From Hyphomicrobium sp. (lineage in GTDB: Bacteria; Pseudomonadota; Alphaproteobacteria; Rhizobiales; Hyphomicrobiaceae), in the NCBI GenBank assembly GCA_016716675.1, contig JADJVG010000006.1:62001-126000 (forward strand): a stretch of DNA of 64,000 bases. Direction: 5' to 3'. Under the pieces are notes generated by a model. That model was not told where the DNA came from. It did not search any database and worked only from the letters and a program-made list of their open reading frames with translations. Of the stretch, positions 43,286 through 53,517 are shown in pieces (the first letter of the stretch is position 1; the number at the start of each line of letters is the position of its first letter). A program made the position numbers and the translations under genes.

Positions 43286-43840
43286 GTGAGCATTCCGAAC
43301 CTTATTACGCTCGGCCGGGTTATACTTGTTCCGATCGTCTTTTGGCTGCTTCTCAATGGCCAATTGCAAGCGGCTTTCCTAGCGTTTGTGGTCGCTGGCA
43401 TATCGGACGCCGTCGATGGCTTCCTCGCCAAGCGTTTTGGCTGGGAAACCGAACTTGGCGCTTATCTCGATCCCATCGCCGACAAGCTGCTGATCGTCTG
43501 TATTTTTATCGCGCTCGGCGTCACTGCCCGGCTGCCGTCGTGGCTGGTGATCGTCGTCGTCTCGCGTGACGTGCTGATCGTGATCGGCGTTTTGCTGGCG
43601 TGGCTGCTCAATCACCCGACGCCGATGAAACCGTTGGCGGTCAGCAAAATGAACACCGTTGCACAACTTGTACTTGCCGCCACCGTGCTTGCGGATGAAG
43701 CTTTCCAGCTGCGGCTGGGCGGCCCCGTGCAGGTGCTGATCTGGGTGACGGGCGCGACCACGCTCGCGTCCCTTGTGGCTTACTTGCGCATCTGGCTGCG
43801 CCACATGACGCTCTACGAGTCGACAGAGTCGAAATCCTGA
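43286..43840 (+). CDS. CDP-alcohol phosphatidyltransferase (PgsA-like)
   Basis: 184 residues with several membrane helices. The family signature is near S-D-A-V-D-G-F-L-A-K-R-F-G and G-A-Y-L-D-P-I-A-D-K, giving the catalytic aspartates. It joins an alcohol to a CDP-diacylglycerol in phospholipid synthesis; glycerol-3-phosphate or cardiolipin-type acceptors are possible. It starts with GTG. Confidence 0.88.
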   Translation: MSIPNLITLGRVILVPIVFWLLLNGQLQAAFLAFVVAGISDAVDGFLAKRFGWETELGAYLDPIADKLLIVCIFIALGVTARLPSWLVIVVVSRDVLIVIGVLLAWLLNHPTPMKPLAVSKMNTVAQLVLAATVLADEAFQLRLGGPVQVLIWVTGATTLASLVAYLRIWLRHMTLYESTESKS

Positions 43841-43911
43841 ACCGAGCCTGCTAAGCCAGGGCGGGGATTTCTGCATTTACCGCCACTGGGCAACGAGGGG
43901 GAGGCATTCTC

Positions 43912-44985
43912 ATGCAATTCGAACGGCATGCGCTGTTTTGGATCGTGGCCGCGATACTTTTCGCCGGTCTGCTGCATCTGCTTGCGCCGGTGCTGTTGCC
44001 CTTCGTGGTTGGCTTGACGCTGGCCTACTTCCTCAATCCGCTGGTCGATGGTTTGAGCGGCATGGGCATGCCGCGCTGGCTGTCGGCGGCGATCATTCTG
44101 CTGCTGTCGATTGTTTTTATCAGCACGCTGTTCGTGTTCCTCGTGCCGGTGCTGGTGGCCCAGACCGATAGTCTCATCGCCACGCTGCCCGGTGAAATCG
44201 AACGCCTCAGAACCTTGCTCGAAGGCTTCGCGCGGGAGCGTTTGGGCGCACGCTTCCCGGAAGCGGAAGCCGCCGTCACCAGCGGTTTGAACAGCATGCA
44301 GGCGGCGCTGCCCGGCATGCTTTCCGACTTCGCCAAAGCCGTCTGGAGCCAAGGCACAGCAGCCTTCAGCTTTGTCTCTCTGATGCTGGTGACGCCGCTG
44401 GTCTTTTTCTACGCGCTGGTCGATTGGCCGAAAATGCTGAACAAGGTTGATAGCTGGCTGCCGCGCGAAAATGCGGCCGTGATCCGTTCGCTTGCCAGCG
44501 AGATCGACAGCCGCGTCTCGGCCTTCATTCGCGGGCAAGGCATGGTCTGTCTGGTGCTCGCTGTCTTCTATGCGTTGGCCTTGAGTTTCCTTGGCCTGCG
44601 CTATGGGCTGCTGATCGGTTTGCTGACCGGGCTCATGAGCTTCATTCCATTTGTCGGTTGGGCGCTGGGCCTCATCACGGCAACGGCGCTGGCCGTCGTG
44701 CAGTTCTGGCCGGACGTGACGAGTGTGCTGCTGGTGCCTGGTGTTTTCCTTGCCGGGCAGGTGCTGGATGCCTCCATTCTCAGTCCGCAGATCGTTGGCC
44801 AGAAAATTGGCTTGCATCCGGTGTGGCTGATTTTCGCGCTGCTGACGTTCAGCTATTTGTTCGGCTTCCTCGGCCTGCTCGTCGCAGTGCCGGTGGCTGC
44901 TGCGATCGGCGTGCTGGTGCGGTTCGCGTTACGCACATATCTCGACTCATCCGTCTATCACGGCCACGATGCGGCCAAAGGCTAA
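43912..44985 (+). CDS. AI-2E family transporter (PerM-like)
   Basis: 357 residues with about eight membrane helices. Family stretches are L-P-F-V-V-G-L-T-L-A-Y-F-L-N-P-L, G-L-L-T-G-L-M-S-F-I-P-F-V-G and the late I-L-S-P-Q-I-V-G. A GGGGGAGG lies 7 nt before the ATG. Substrate unknown: the family was named after quorum-signal export but has ion-antiport members. It overlaps or abuts the HdaA gene. Confidence 0.88.
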   Translation: MQFERHALFWIVAAILFAGLLHLLAPVLLPFVVGLTLAYFLNPLVDGLSGMGMPRWLSAAIILLLSIVFISTLFVFLVPVLVAQTDSLIATLPGEIERLRTLLEGFARERLGARFPEAEAAVTSGLNSMQAALPGMLSDFAKAVWSQGTAAFSFVSLMLVTPLVFFYALVDWPKMLNKVDSWLPRENAAVIRSLASEIDSRVSAFIRGQGMVCLVLAVFYALALSFLGLRYGLLIGLLTGLMSFIPFVGWALGLITATALAVVQFWPDVTSVLLVPGVFLAGQVLDASILSPQIVGQKIGLHPVWLIFALLTFSYLFGFLGLLVAVPVAAAIGVLVRFALRTYLDSSVYHGHDAAKG

Positions 44986-45001
44986 GGCCATCTCCACGGT
45001 T

Positions 45002-45691
45002 ATGATCGACCCTCCGCAGCAACTGGCGTTCGAGCTGCCGCACCGGCAAGCCCTCGGCGTCGAAGACTTTCTCGTATCGCACTCCAACGACGCAGCCGTC
45101 GCGCTCGTCGATCGCTGGCCGGAGTGGCCCGTCGGCGCGGCTGTCATTGCGGGGCCAGCGGGTTCCGGCAAAAGCCATCTCGCTAATGTCTGGCGGTTGA
45201 AGTCGAATGCCGGAGTGGTCGATGCCTGCGACTGCACCATTGCGCGGGTGCCAGAGCTTGCGGCCCATGGCGCGCTGGTCGTCGAAGACATCAGCCGCAC
45301 CCGAGACGAGCAGGCGTTGTTCCATCTGCTGAACTTGGTGCGCGAGCAGCGCCTCGCGATGCTTCTGACATCAGACGCGGCACCGGGCGATCTCGACATT
45401 GCGCTTCCCGATCTCAGGTCGCGTTTGAAGGCGCTGCCGTTCGCTTCCATCGCGCCCGCCGATGATGGGCTTTTGCGCGTCGTTCTGGTCAAGCTGTTCG
45501 CCGATCGCCAGCTGACCGTCGATCCGCAGATCATCGCCTATCTGTTAGCGCGGATGGAGCGCTCCCTGGAGGCGGCCCGCCAGTTGGTCGCCGAAGTGGA
45601 CCGCCAAGCGCTGATGATGAAACGCGGCGTAACCCGCGCCGTGGCGGCAGCGGCTTTCGAATCTTTAGGTATCTCGGAAAAAAGCCGGTAA
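45002..45691 (+). CDS. hdaA: HdaA, DnaA-regulatory inactivator
   Basis: 230 residues. The N-terminus has a sliding-clamp binding motif (Q-L-A-F-E-L-P, residues 7-13), then a DnaA-type AAA+ domain with P-loop G-P-A-G-S-G-K-S-H at 51-59 and V-V-E-D-I (Walker B). It has no DnaA DNA-binding domain. It works with the clamp to trigger ATP hydrolysis by DnaA. ATG 44969 is an alternative start that overlaps the permease stop. Confidence 0.9.
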   Translation: MIDPPQQLAFELPHRQALGVEDFLVSHSNDAAVALVDRWPEWPVGAAVIAGPAGSGKSHLANVWRLKSNAGVVDACDCTIARVPELAAHGALVVEDISRTRDEQALFHLLNLVREQRLAMLLTSDAAPGDLDIALPDLRSRLKALPFASIAPADDGLLRVVLVKLFADRQLTVDPQIIAYLLARMERSLEAARQLVAEVDRQALMMKRGVTRAVAAAAFESLGISEKSR

Positions 45692-45781
45692 ACGCGCCTT
45701 TTAGCCGTGGCCCGGCACTGTCATGCGTGTGTTACATTCGGCAACGATCCCTGGTCACGCACAGGGCATTGGAGAAGCATT

Positions 45782-47953
45782 ATGGCAACGGCACGCAGCA
45801 AATCCGGCGATAAGAGAGCGGGGGCACCGATCCCGATCGGACCAGATCGCTTCTACAACCGTGAACTGTCGTGGCTGCAGTTCAACCGGCGCGTTCTGCA
45901 AGAGGCCGGCAATCCCAGCCATCCGGTTTTGGAACGCCTGCGCTTTCTGTCGATCTCAGCGTCGAACCTCGACGAATTTTATATGGTGCGTGCGGCCGGT
46001 ATCTACGGGCAGGTGAAGGCGGGCATCACCACGGTGTCGCAAGATGGCTCGACGCCGATGCAGCAGCTCGCCGCGATCAATAAATTCGTGGCCGGCCTCG
46101 TTCTCGAAAAGCAGGCGGCGTGGACCGCGCTGAAAGCTGAGATGTCAGAGGCGGGACTGCATGTGGTGCAGCCCGAAGAGGTGACGGCCAGCGAGCGAGT
46201 GGCGCTCGAAAAGCTTTTCATGACCCATATCTTCCCGATCCTAACGCCGATCGCTGCCGATCCCGCCCATCCGTTCCCGTTCATTCTCAACAAGGCGCTG
46301 ACCATCGCCGTTGAAATGAAGCGTCGTAGCGACGGCAAGGCCATGAACGGCCTCATTCCAATCCCTGGCCAGCTCGAGCGCTTCATCCGTCTCGAAGCCG
46401 ACGAGGCCAATCCGAAGAATATCCGCTTCATCCAGCTTGAAAGCATGATCGGTATGTTCCTCTCGGAACTGTTCACCGGCTTTGCGATCAAGAGTCAGGG
46501 TGCCTTCCGGCTGCTGCGCGATAGCGACATCGAATTGCAGGAAGAAGCCGAAGATCTGGTGCGCTCCTATGAAAGCCAGCTGAAGCGCCGCCGCCGCGGC
46601 AATGTCATTCGTCTTGAACTCGAAGCCCGCATGCCGGAACGGTTGCGGAAGTTCGTTATCGAAGAACTCGAAGTGCGCGACGAAAGCGTGTTCGTGAAGG
46701 ACGGCCTTCTGGCGCTCGCCGACACGGCGCAATTGATCGTGGCGGACCGTCCCGATCTCGTCTTCAAGCCGTTCACGATCCGCTTTCCCGAGCGCATCCG
46801 CGAATTCAGCGGCGATTGCTTCGCCGCCGTGCGGAAGAAAGATATCGTTGTCCATCACCCTTATGAGAGCTTCGACGTCGTGGTGCAGTATCTGCGCCAG
46901 GCGGTCGCCGACCCGAATGTCATGGCGATCAAATGGACGCTGTATCGCACCTCGCGCGACAGCCCGATCGTGCAGGCGCTGAAGGAGGCGGTGGAAGCCG
47001 GCAAATCCGTCACCGCCGTCGTCGAACTCAAAGCTCGCTTTGACGAGGCGGCCAACATTCGCTGGGCGCGCGATCTTGAAAGCGCCGGCGTGCATGTCGT
47101 CTACGGTTTCACGGAACTGAAGACGCACGCCAAGCTCGGGCTGATCGTGCGCCGCGAAGGCGCCGACCTAACAACGTACTGCCACATCGGCACTGGCAAC
47201 TATCACGCGCAAACCGCGCGTATCTATACCGATCTGTCGCTGTTCACCACCGACCCGGCGATTGCGCGCGACGTCACGCGCATCTTGAATTTCGTGACCG
47301 GCTATGGAGAGCCCGCTGAGCTCGAATGTATGGCGGCGAGCCCGCACGGCATCCGCAACCGCATCATGACCCACATTCTGGACGAGGTGAAAAACGCCAA
47401 GGCCGGCAAGCCCGCGTCGATCTGGATGAAGATGAATTCACTCGTCGATGCGCACATCATTTCGGCCCTGTATGACGCGAGCAACGCCGGTGTCGAAATC
47501 GACCTCGTGGTGCGCGGCGTGTGCTGCCTGCGCCCTGGAATACCGGGCCTGTCGGAAAATATACGGGTGAAAAGCATCATTGGGCGCTTTCTGGAACACG
47601 CCCGCATTTATTGCTTCGGCAATGGTGAGCCCTTGCCATCCCCCAATGCGAGCGTCTACATCAGCTCGGCCGACATGATGCCGCGCAATCTCGATCGCCG
47701 GGTCGAGGCGATGCTGCCGATCATAAATCCGACGGTCCACGAACAGGTGCTCAATCAGATCATGGTCGCCAACCTCAAAGACAATCAGCAGAGCTGGCGC
47801 ATCAATGCCGATGGTTCGTCGACGCGGTTGGCGCCGGCTGCCGGCGAGGAGCCGTTCAACGCCCACCAGTATTTTATGACCAACCCGTCGCTCTCCGGCC
47901 GCGGACGATCTCTGAAAGAGAGCTTCCCGCCGCGTTTCGCACCGTCAGCGTGA
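45782..47953 (+). CDS. ppk: Polyphosphate kinase 1
   Basis: 723 residues of PPK1. It has F-Y-N-R-E-L-S-W-L-Q-F-N-R-R-V at the start, the catalytic histidine region in T-E-L-K-T-H-A-K-L and G-T-G-N-Y-H-A. It makes polyphosphate from ATP and may also act in the degradosome. GGAG lies 7 nt before ATG 45782; an earlier frame opening at 45707 adds unrelated residues. ppx follows, as is common. Confidence 0.97.
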   Translation: MATARSKSGDKRAGAPIPIGPDRFYNRELSWLQFNRRVLQEAGNPSHPVLERLRFLSISASNLDEFYMVRAAGIYGQVKAGITTVSQDGSTPMQQLAAINKFVAGLVLEKQAAWTALKAEMSEAGLHVVQPEEVTASERVALEKLFMTHIFPILTPIAADPAHPFPFILNKALTIAVEMKRRSDGKAMNGLIPIPGQLERFIRLEADEANPKNIRFIQLESMIGMFLSELFTGFAIKSQGAFRLLRDSDIELQEEAEDLVRSYESQLKRRRRGNVIRLELEARMPERLRKFVIEELEVRDESVFVKDGLLALADTAQLIVADRPDLVFKPFTIRFPERIREFSGDCFAAVRKKDIVVHHPYESFDVVVQYLRQAVADPNVMAIKWTLYRTSRDSPIVQALKEAVEAGKSVTAVVELKARFDEAANIRWARDLESAGVHVVYGFTELKTHAKLGLIVRREGADLTTYCHIGTGNYHAQTARIYTDLSLFTTDPAIARDVTRILNFVTGYGEPAELECMAASPHGIRNRIMTHILDEVKNAKAGKPASIWMKMNSLVDAHIISALYDASNAGVEIDLVVRGVCCLRPGIPGLSENIRVKSIIGRFLEHARIYCFGNGEPLPSPNASVYISSADMMPRNLDRRVEAMLPIINPTVHEQVLNQIMVANLKDNQQSWRINADGSSTRLAPAAGEEPFNAHQYFMTNPSLSGRGRSLKESFPPRFAPSA

Positions 47954-47969
47954 GCGCGGGGATCGTTCA

Positions 47970-49505
47970 GTGACACGCCTTAAAGAACTGGCCAGCACGC
48001 ATAGGCACATGTCGGAACTCGAACCGATCGGCGTCATTGACATTGGTTCGAACTCGGTGCGCCTCGTGGTCTACGAGGGCGCCGTGCGCTCGCCGACGCC
48101 GCTGTTCAACGAGAAAGTGCTGTGCGGCCTCGGCCGGTCGGTCGCAACGTCGGGCAGCCTGGCACCGGACGCCGTTGAGCGCGCCATTCACGCCTTGCGC
48201 CGCTTCCGCACCATCGCTCACGTCCTTGGCGTCAAAACGGTGATTGCCATCGCCACGGCGGCGGTGCGCGAAGCCAAGAACGGCCCGGAATTCCTGAAGC
48301 GTGGCGAGGAAGCTGCCGGCTGCCGGATTGAAGTGCTATCGGGTGAGACCGAAGCGCGGCTTGCCGCCCAGGGCATCATGATGGGCTTTGTCGATGCCAA
48401 TGGCATCGCCGGCGACCTCGGCGGCGGCAGTCTGGAATTGATCGATCTGGCCGGCGGCAAACTCAAGGATGCGGTGACGCTGCCGCTCGGCGGGTTGCGC
48501 CTCATCGACACCACCGGCAACAAGCTGGAGAAGGCGGTCGACATTATCGATGCGGCCGTCAGTGGCGTACCATGGATCAAGAAGGCGCAAGGCCGGGCGT
48601 TCTATGCGGTTGGCGGCACGTGGCGCTCGCTCGCTAAACTCCACATGGAGTCGATCAACTATCCGCTGCGCGTCATGCAGGGGTATTCAATTGCGCCGCG
48701 GACGGCGCTCGAATTCTGCGAGCAGATAAGACGCGCGAAAAAGTCCCAGGCGTTTCCAGGCATTGCAGGCGTGGCCCGGGCGCGCCGCGAGGTGCTGCCC
48801 TACGGCGCGCTGGTACTTGAACGGCTGCTGCGCCAGTTGCAGCCAACGGCAGTCATTTTCTCGGTATTCGGCATCCGCGAGGGTTTGATTTACGGGTTGC
48901 TGTCGGAGTTTGAAAAGGCGCGCGATCCGCTGCTGAGCTTTTGTGAAGATTATGCAGCGATGCGGTCGCGTTCGATCGAGCATGCTCACGAGCTTTGCCG
49001 CTGGACGGATCAGATTTTCACGAACCCTGAACTTGCCGAGACGCCGGATGAACGGCGGCTGCGTCACGCCGCCTGTCTGTTGTCAGATGTCGGCTGGCGG
49101 GCGCATCCCGATTACCGGGGCGAGCAGAGTCTCAATGCCATCGCGCACGCCGGTCTCGGTGGCGTTGATCATCCGGGCCGCATTTGTCTGGCGCTGGCGG
49201 TATACCATCGCCATGAATTGTCAGAAGGCGGCGGCAACGGGCTGTCCGAGCGACTGCGCGCCCTCGTCTCCCGGCGGGCGCAGAAGCGGGCACGCATCAT
49301 TGGTTCGGCCATCAGAACAGCGCATATGCTGTCGATCGGGATGGCCGGCGTCATTGATGACACGCCGCTCTCCTATTCCGGGGAAAAGCTGGTGTTGACC
49401 ATTCCGAAAGTCTACGCTGGGCTGGATGGTGAGCGGCTGCGCCGGCGGTTTGAGCAGCTGGCAACGCTGGTCGGCAAGACGGCCGCCATCAAACTGCTCC
49501 ATTAG
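47970..49505 (+). CDS. ppx: Exopolyphosphatase (Ppx/GppA)
   Basis: 511 residues: actin-like ATPase fold with V-I-D-I-G-S-N-S-V-R-L, A-T-A-A-V-R-E-A and G-D-L-G-G-G-S-L-E-L, then a helical HD-like C-terminal part. It hydrolyses polyphosphate, reversing the preceding kinase. It starts at GTG with GGGGA upstream, 16 bp after ppk, and should be in the same operon. Confidence 0.95.
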   Translation: MTRLKELASTHRHMSELEPIGVIDIGSNSVRLVVYEGAVRSPTPLFNEKVLCGLGRSVATSGSLAPDAVERAIHALRRFRTIAHVLGVKTVIAIATAAVREAKNGPEFLKRGEEAAGCRIEVLSGETEARLAAQGIMMGFVDANGIAGDLGGGSLELIDLAGGKLKDAVTLPLGGLRLIDTTGNKLEKAVDIIDAAVSGVPWIKKAQGRAFYAVGGTWRSLAKLHMESINYPLRVMQGYSIAPRTALEFCEQIRRAKKSQAFPGIAGVARARREVLPYGALVLERLLRQLQPTAVIFSVFGIREGLIYGLLSEFEKARDPLLSFCEDYAAMRSRSIEHAHELCRWTDQIFTNPELAETPDERRLRHAACLLSDVGWRAHPDYRGEQSLNAIAHAGLGGVDHPGRICLALAVYHRHELSEGGGNGLSERLRALVSRRAQKRARIIGSAIRTAHMLSIGMAGVIDDTPLSYSGEKLVLTIPKVYAGLDGERLRRRFEQLATLVGKTAAIKLLH

Positions 49506-49607
49506 CCTTTGTAATCCCCACGCCATGGGGTCCCAGACGGCAACAGGCCGGTAGATTCCTGCTAGACTACCGTTGAACTTCGCCGCCAGCGCAATTAGAT
49601 CGGGTCC

Positions 49608-50543
49608 ATGTCAGACAACCTTTACGACATACTCGGGGTTTCGCGCCGTGCCTCGGAGGATGAGATTCGCCAAGCTTTCCGTAAGCTGGCGAAGGAGCAT
49701 CACCCTGACTTGAATTCCGGCAACGCCGCCGCTGCCGAGCGCTTCAAGAAAATCTCGGCCGCTAACGAGATCCTGTCCGATCCCGATCGCCGCCGCCACT
49801 ACGATGCCGGCGAAATTGACGGTAAAGGCGATCCACGTGGCCCGCAGTTCCGCCATAGGCCGGGCGCGCAGCAGCGCGGCCGGGGCAACAATGCCGGGTC
49901 GTTCGACGATTTCGGCTTTACCGACATCTTTTCCGACGTGTTCGGCGGACGCAGCGGCGCGGCTGGGCCCGGCATGGGCGGGTTCGCAGGCGCGCGGGGC
50001 GCACGCGGGTTTACGCCGCGCGGCCAGGACCTGCGCTACACCCTCGAAATCGATCTGGTCGAAGCGGCCACCGGCGCCAAGAAGCGCGTTACCCTTCCCG
50101 AAGGCGGCACGCTCGATCTTACGGTGCCTGAGGGCGTGACTGAAGGCCAAGTGCTGCGCCTCAAGGGCCGCGGCGCGCCGGGGCCCGTGGGGGCGGAGGC
50201 CGGAGACGCGCTCGTCGAGATCAAAATCAAGCCACACGCTCTGTTCAAACGCCAAGGCGACGATATTCTGGTCGAGATACCGATTACGATCGATGAAGCG
50301 GTGCTGGGCGGCAAGGTTGAAGTGCCGACGCTCACCGGCCGCGTTCAGCTGTCCATTCCCAAAGGCACCAGCTCAGGGAAAACGCTGCGCCTCAAGGGCA
50401 AGGGCGTGAAGGGCAAAGGCGGCGTCAGCGGCGACGAACTGGTGACCGTGCGCATCGTGCTGCCCGACACCATCGACGATAATTTGTCGTACTTCTTTGA
50501 AACCTGGCGGCAGACCAAGGCGTATGATCCGGGCCGGAAATAA
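49608..50543 (+). CDS. DnaJ-like protein (CbpA type)
   Basis: 311 residues. The J-domain (5-70) has the H-P-D motif, followed by a Gly-rich stretch with F-G-G-R-S-G-A and F-S-D-V-F-G-G, then the two C-terminal substrate-binding domains. It lacks the zinc-finger of DnaJ, hence CbpA/class II. It presents substrates to DnaK. It converges on rnd. Confidence 0.92.
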   Translation: MSDNLYDILGVSRRASEDEIRQAFRKLAKEHHPDLNSGNAAAAERFKKISAANEILSDPDRRRHYDAGEIDGKGDPRGPQFRHRPGAQQRGRGNNAGSFDDFGFTDIFSDVFGGRSGAAGPGMGGFAGARGARGFTPRGQDLRYTLEIDLVEAATGAKKRVTLPEGGTLDLTVPEGVTEGQVLRLKGRGAPGPVGAEAGDALVEIKIKPHALFKRQGDDILVEIPITIDEAVLGGKVEVPTLTGRVQLSIPKGTSSGKTLRLKGKGVKGKGGVSGDELVTVRIVLPDTIDDNLSYFFETWRQTKAYDPGRK

Positions 50544-50584
50544 CGCCGCGCTGGTGGCCTTGTCGTCGTTTAGCTTGGCGACGA

Positions 50585-51739
50585 TTATTTGGGCGACGGC
50601 ACCACACGCACTTGGCCGTTGACCAGCGTGAGAGCCAGTTCGCCGCGCTTCAGGCGCAGAGCGTCTTCGCCGAACAGCTTGCGCCGCCAGCCCTGCAACG
50701 CCGGAATATCGGGCTCCGCTTCCGTCGCCAGAATCTCAAGCGCCTCACTGTCGGCAATCATGCGCGGCGCCACGCGATGTTCGGCGGCGGCCGACTTCAA
50801 CAGCACTTTCAGCAATTCGAGCGTTGCTGTGGCCTCAGCGGAAAGCGATTCACTGCGTTCGAGTTTCGGCAAGGTTCGCGGATCGCGCGCCAATCCGGCT
50901 TTGACAACATCGACGATTTCCTTGGCGCGCGACGAGCGGCCGAAGCCATCGGAAAGCGTGCGCAACTGGCCGAGCGTTTCCGGCGTCTGCGGTTGCTGGT
51001 TGGCAATGTCGTACAAGGCTTCGTCACGGATGATGCGGCCACGCGGCACGTTCTGATCTTGCGCCAAACGCTCGCGCCACTTGGCAAGCTCGACCAGCAC
51101 GGCGAGTGCCTTCTTGTTCTTGACGCGCAGCTTCAACCGCTGCCACGCCTTCTCCGGATCGGTGTCGTAGGTTTCGGGGTTGGTCAGCGTTGCCATTTCT
51201 TCCGATAGCCACTCGGTGCGGCCCGACGTTTCGAGGTCGGATTTCAGCGCTTGGTAGACGTCGCGGAGATGCGTCACGTCGCCGAGGGCATACACCAGTT
51301 GCTTTTCAGAAAGCGGCCGGCGGCTCCAGTCTGTAAAGCGCGACGACTTATCGATTTCGACGCCCGAAATGCGCTTCACTAAATTGACGTAGCTGATGCT
51401 CTCGCCAAAGCCGCACACCATGGCGGCCACTTGCGTATCGAAGACCGGTGCCGGAACGAGCTTCGCCTGGGTGTAGACGATTTCGATATCCTGGCGGGCG
51501 GCGTGAAAGACCTTCACGATACGCTGGTCGGCCATCAGCTTATAAAACGGCGCCAAATCGATGCCGGGATGAAGCGGGTCAACCACGGCTTCCGCATTCG
51601 GCCCCGCCAGCTGAATGAGACAGAGCTGTGGCCAGAACGTCTGTTCACGCAGGAATTCGGTATCGACGGTGACATGATCACTGTCGCTGAGCTTTTCGCA
51701 GAGGGCTTGCAGATCGGCTGTGTTGGTAATGACGTCCAT
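50585..51739 (-). CDS. rnd: Ribonuclease D
   Basis: 384 residues: DEDD 3'-5' exonuclease with D-T-E-F, H-A-A-R-Q-D-I-E and Y-A-L-G-D-V-T-H-L, then HRDC domain (W-R-E-R-L-A-Q-D-Q-N-V-P-R-G). It trims tRNA and other RNA 3' ends. Confidence 0.95.
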   Translation of the reverse strand: MDVITNTADLQALCEKLSDSDHVTVDTEFLREQTFWPQLCLIQLAGPNAEAVVDPLHPGIDLAPFYKLMADQRIVKVFHAARQDIEIVYTQAKLVPAPVFDTQVAAMVCGFGESISYVNLVKRISGVEIDKSSRFTDWSRRPLSEKQLVYALGDVTHLRDVYQALKSDLETSGRTEWLSEEMATLTNPETYDTDPEKAWQRLKLRVKNKKALAVLVELAKWRERLAQDQNVPRGRIIRDEALYDIANQQPQTPETLGQLRTLSDGFGRSSRAKEIVDVVKAGLARDPRTLPKLERSESLSAEATATLELLKVLLKSAAAEHRVAPRMIADSEALEILATEAEPDIPALQGWRRKLFGEDALRLKRGELALTLVNGQVRVVPSPK

Positions 51740-52001
51740 GGGCAGGCCTATAGCGCATGGACTCTGCCTTGTCGCTGGGGAATAGCGGCCTTAGGGGCGT
51801 GAAAGGCTCAATTTTCTGAAAAGTCCAGTCCGGCCGGGAAACCATGTTGCGCGCGCCACCAACATAATTGCCGAATTGCGCGGCATTTTAACGAATTCTT
51901 CAATGGTGTCTTAGGTCAAGGCCCGCACACTCCGAACAATTGTTTTTTCTGTCCTGAAATCGGCAACCGCGCTCGGTTTTTAGTGGTTCGTGAGGGGTTT
52001 G

Positions 52002-53372
52002 ATGGCTGCGCTCAATGCCTACGAGCAACTTCTGCTGGAGTTGATGAACCGGGCGCGGCTGGACCCGGTGGGAGAGGCTGCCCGCCTCGGCGTCAGCCTT
52101 AACTCTGGGCTTGCGGCTGGCACGATTTCGACGGCCCCCAAGCCGCCTCTCGCCCCCAATAGCGCCATCGTAACGGCGGCGCGGGCGCACAGCCAGCACA
52201 TGATCAACACCGATCAATTCGATCACGCAGGGATTGGCGACGGCACCCCGACCTCCCGCATGCAGGGGGCTGGCTACGCGTTAACCGGTTCCTGGCGCAC
52301 AGGCGAGAACATTGGCTGGACCGGCACGACGGGCACCGTTAACGCTATCGCCTTCACCACCGAGATTGCCGATAACCTTTTCCTGAGCGCCGGGCACCGC
52401 GTTAACACGCTCAATCCGGCGTTCCGCGAGGCTGGGACCGGTGTCGTGACCGGCACCTTCAAATCCGGGGGCACGAACTATAAATCGGTCATGGCGACGG
52501 AGAACTTTGCGCTGAGCGGCAGCAAGATTTTCCTCAGCGGCGTGGCGATCAACGATAAAGATCGCGACAATTTCTATGATGTCGGTGAGGCTCGCGCCAA
52601 CGTCAGCGTGAGCATTACAACGGCTGGCGTGCTCGACGGCACGGTCGTTACGCAAGCGGCCGGTGGCTTCGGCCGGGCGGTCGCAGCGGGCACGCACGTT
52701 GTCACGTTTTCGGGCGGCGGCCTTGCAGATTCGGTGACCGCAACGGTCTATGGCGGCAGCATCAACACCAAGGTCGATCTTTCCGGCAGCAATGAAATTC
52801 TGAGTTCGGTCTCGACGGTACTCGGCAACGGCGCCAAAGATTTGGTGCTTTTGGGTGCTGTCAAAGCCAACGGTTCGGGCAACGACTTGGCCAACGTCAT
52901 GATCGGCAGCAAAGGCGTCAACCAGTTGGCCGGTGGCAACGGCAATGACACGCTCTACGGAAACGCCGGCAACGACACGCTGATCGGTGGTGCCGGGCGC
53001 GATATTCTGACGGGCGGCGCCGGCGCCGACCGCTTCGATTTCAACGCCATCTCGGATACCGGACCGACCACTCTAGCGCGCGATATCATCCGCGATTTTA
53101 CGCATCACAACACGCTGGCGCTATCCGACCGCATCGACTTGGCGACGATCGACGCCAACGCCGCGCTGGCCAACGATCAGGCGTTTTCCTGGAAGGGCAC
53201 CGCTGCCTTCAGCGGTGTCTCCGGACAGTTGCGCTATTTCCAGGAAAATCTCGCCGGCACCGCCTCCGACAAGACCATTGTCGAGGGCGATATCAACGGC
53301 GATAAGGTGGCTGATTTCCAGATCCAACTTGCCGGGCTCAAGACCTTGGCCGCGGCTGATTTTATCCTCTAG
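52002..53372 (+). CDS. CAP-domain protein with RTX-type calcium repeats
   Basis: 456 residues, no classic signal peptide. The CAP (SCP/PR1-like) domain spans about 5-170 (Y-E-Q-L-L-L-E-L-M-N-R-A-R, H-S-Q-H-M, G-E-N-I-G-W). A beta-sandwich region follows, then glycine-rich RTX repeats (G-G-N-G-N-D-T-L and G-G-A-G-R-D-I-L near 300-345) and a C-terminal serralysin-type region. Such proteins leave the cell by type I secretion. GAGGGG precedes ATG 52002. CAP proteins of bacteria have unclear functions; calcium-dependent folding outside the cell is inferred. Confidence 0.85.
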   Translation: MAALNAYEQLLLELMNRARLDPVGEAARLGVSLNSGLAAGTISTAPKPPLAPNSAIVTAARAHSQHMINTDQFDHAGIGDGTPTSRMQGAGYALTGSWRTGENIGWTGTTGTVNAIAFTTEIADNLFLSAGHRVNTLNPAFREAGTGVVTGTFKSGGTNYKSVMATENFALSGSKIFLSGVAINDKDRDNFYDVGEARANVSVSITTAGVLDGTVVTQAAGGFGRAVAAGTHVVTFSGGGLADSVTATVYGGSINTKVDLSGSNEILSSVSTVLGNGAKDLVLLGAVKANGSGNDLANVMIGSKGVNQLAGGNGNDTLYGNAGNDTLIGGAGRDILTGGAGADRFDFNAISDTGPTTLARDIIRDFTHHNTLALSDRIDLATIDANAALANDQAFSWKGTAAFSGVSGQLRYFQENLAGTASDKTIVEGDINGDKVADFQIQLAGLKTLAAADFIL

Positions 53373-53517
53373 GCGGCGTGCACCCCGTCAGCCCTTTCCG
53401 CCGTGGCGTTCGGCGGGCGCGACAGCGTGGGACAATCGGCCCCGCGCCTTGACTTTCCGGCCGCAGCGTGCGCTTTTCCGCCTCGATTTCCCATGAATTC
53501 GATAAGGATTTCCGGCA

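Noticed and set aside
43813..44817. 334-codon frame antisense to the AI-2E permease
   Set aside because: Gln/His/Arg-rich shadow frame; the plus strand has the real membrane protein.
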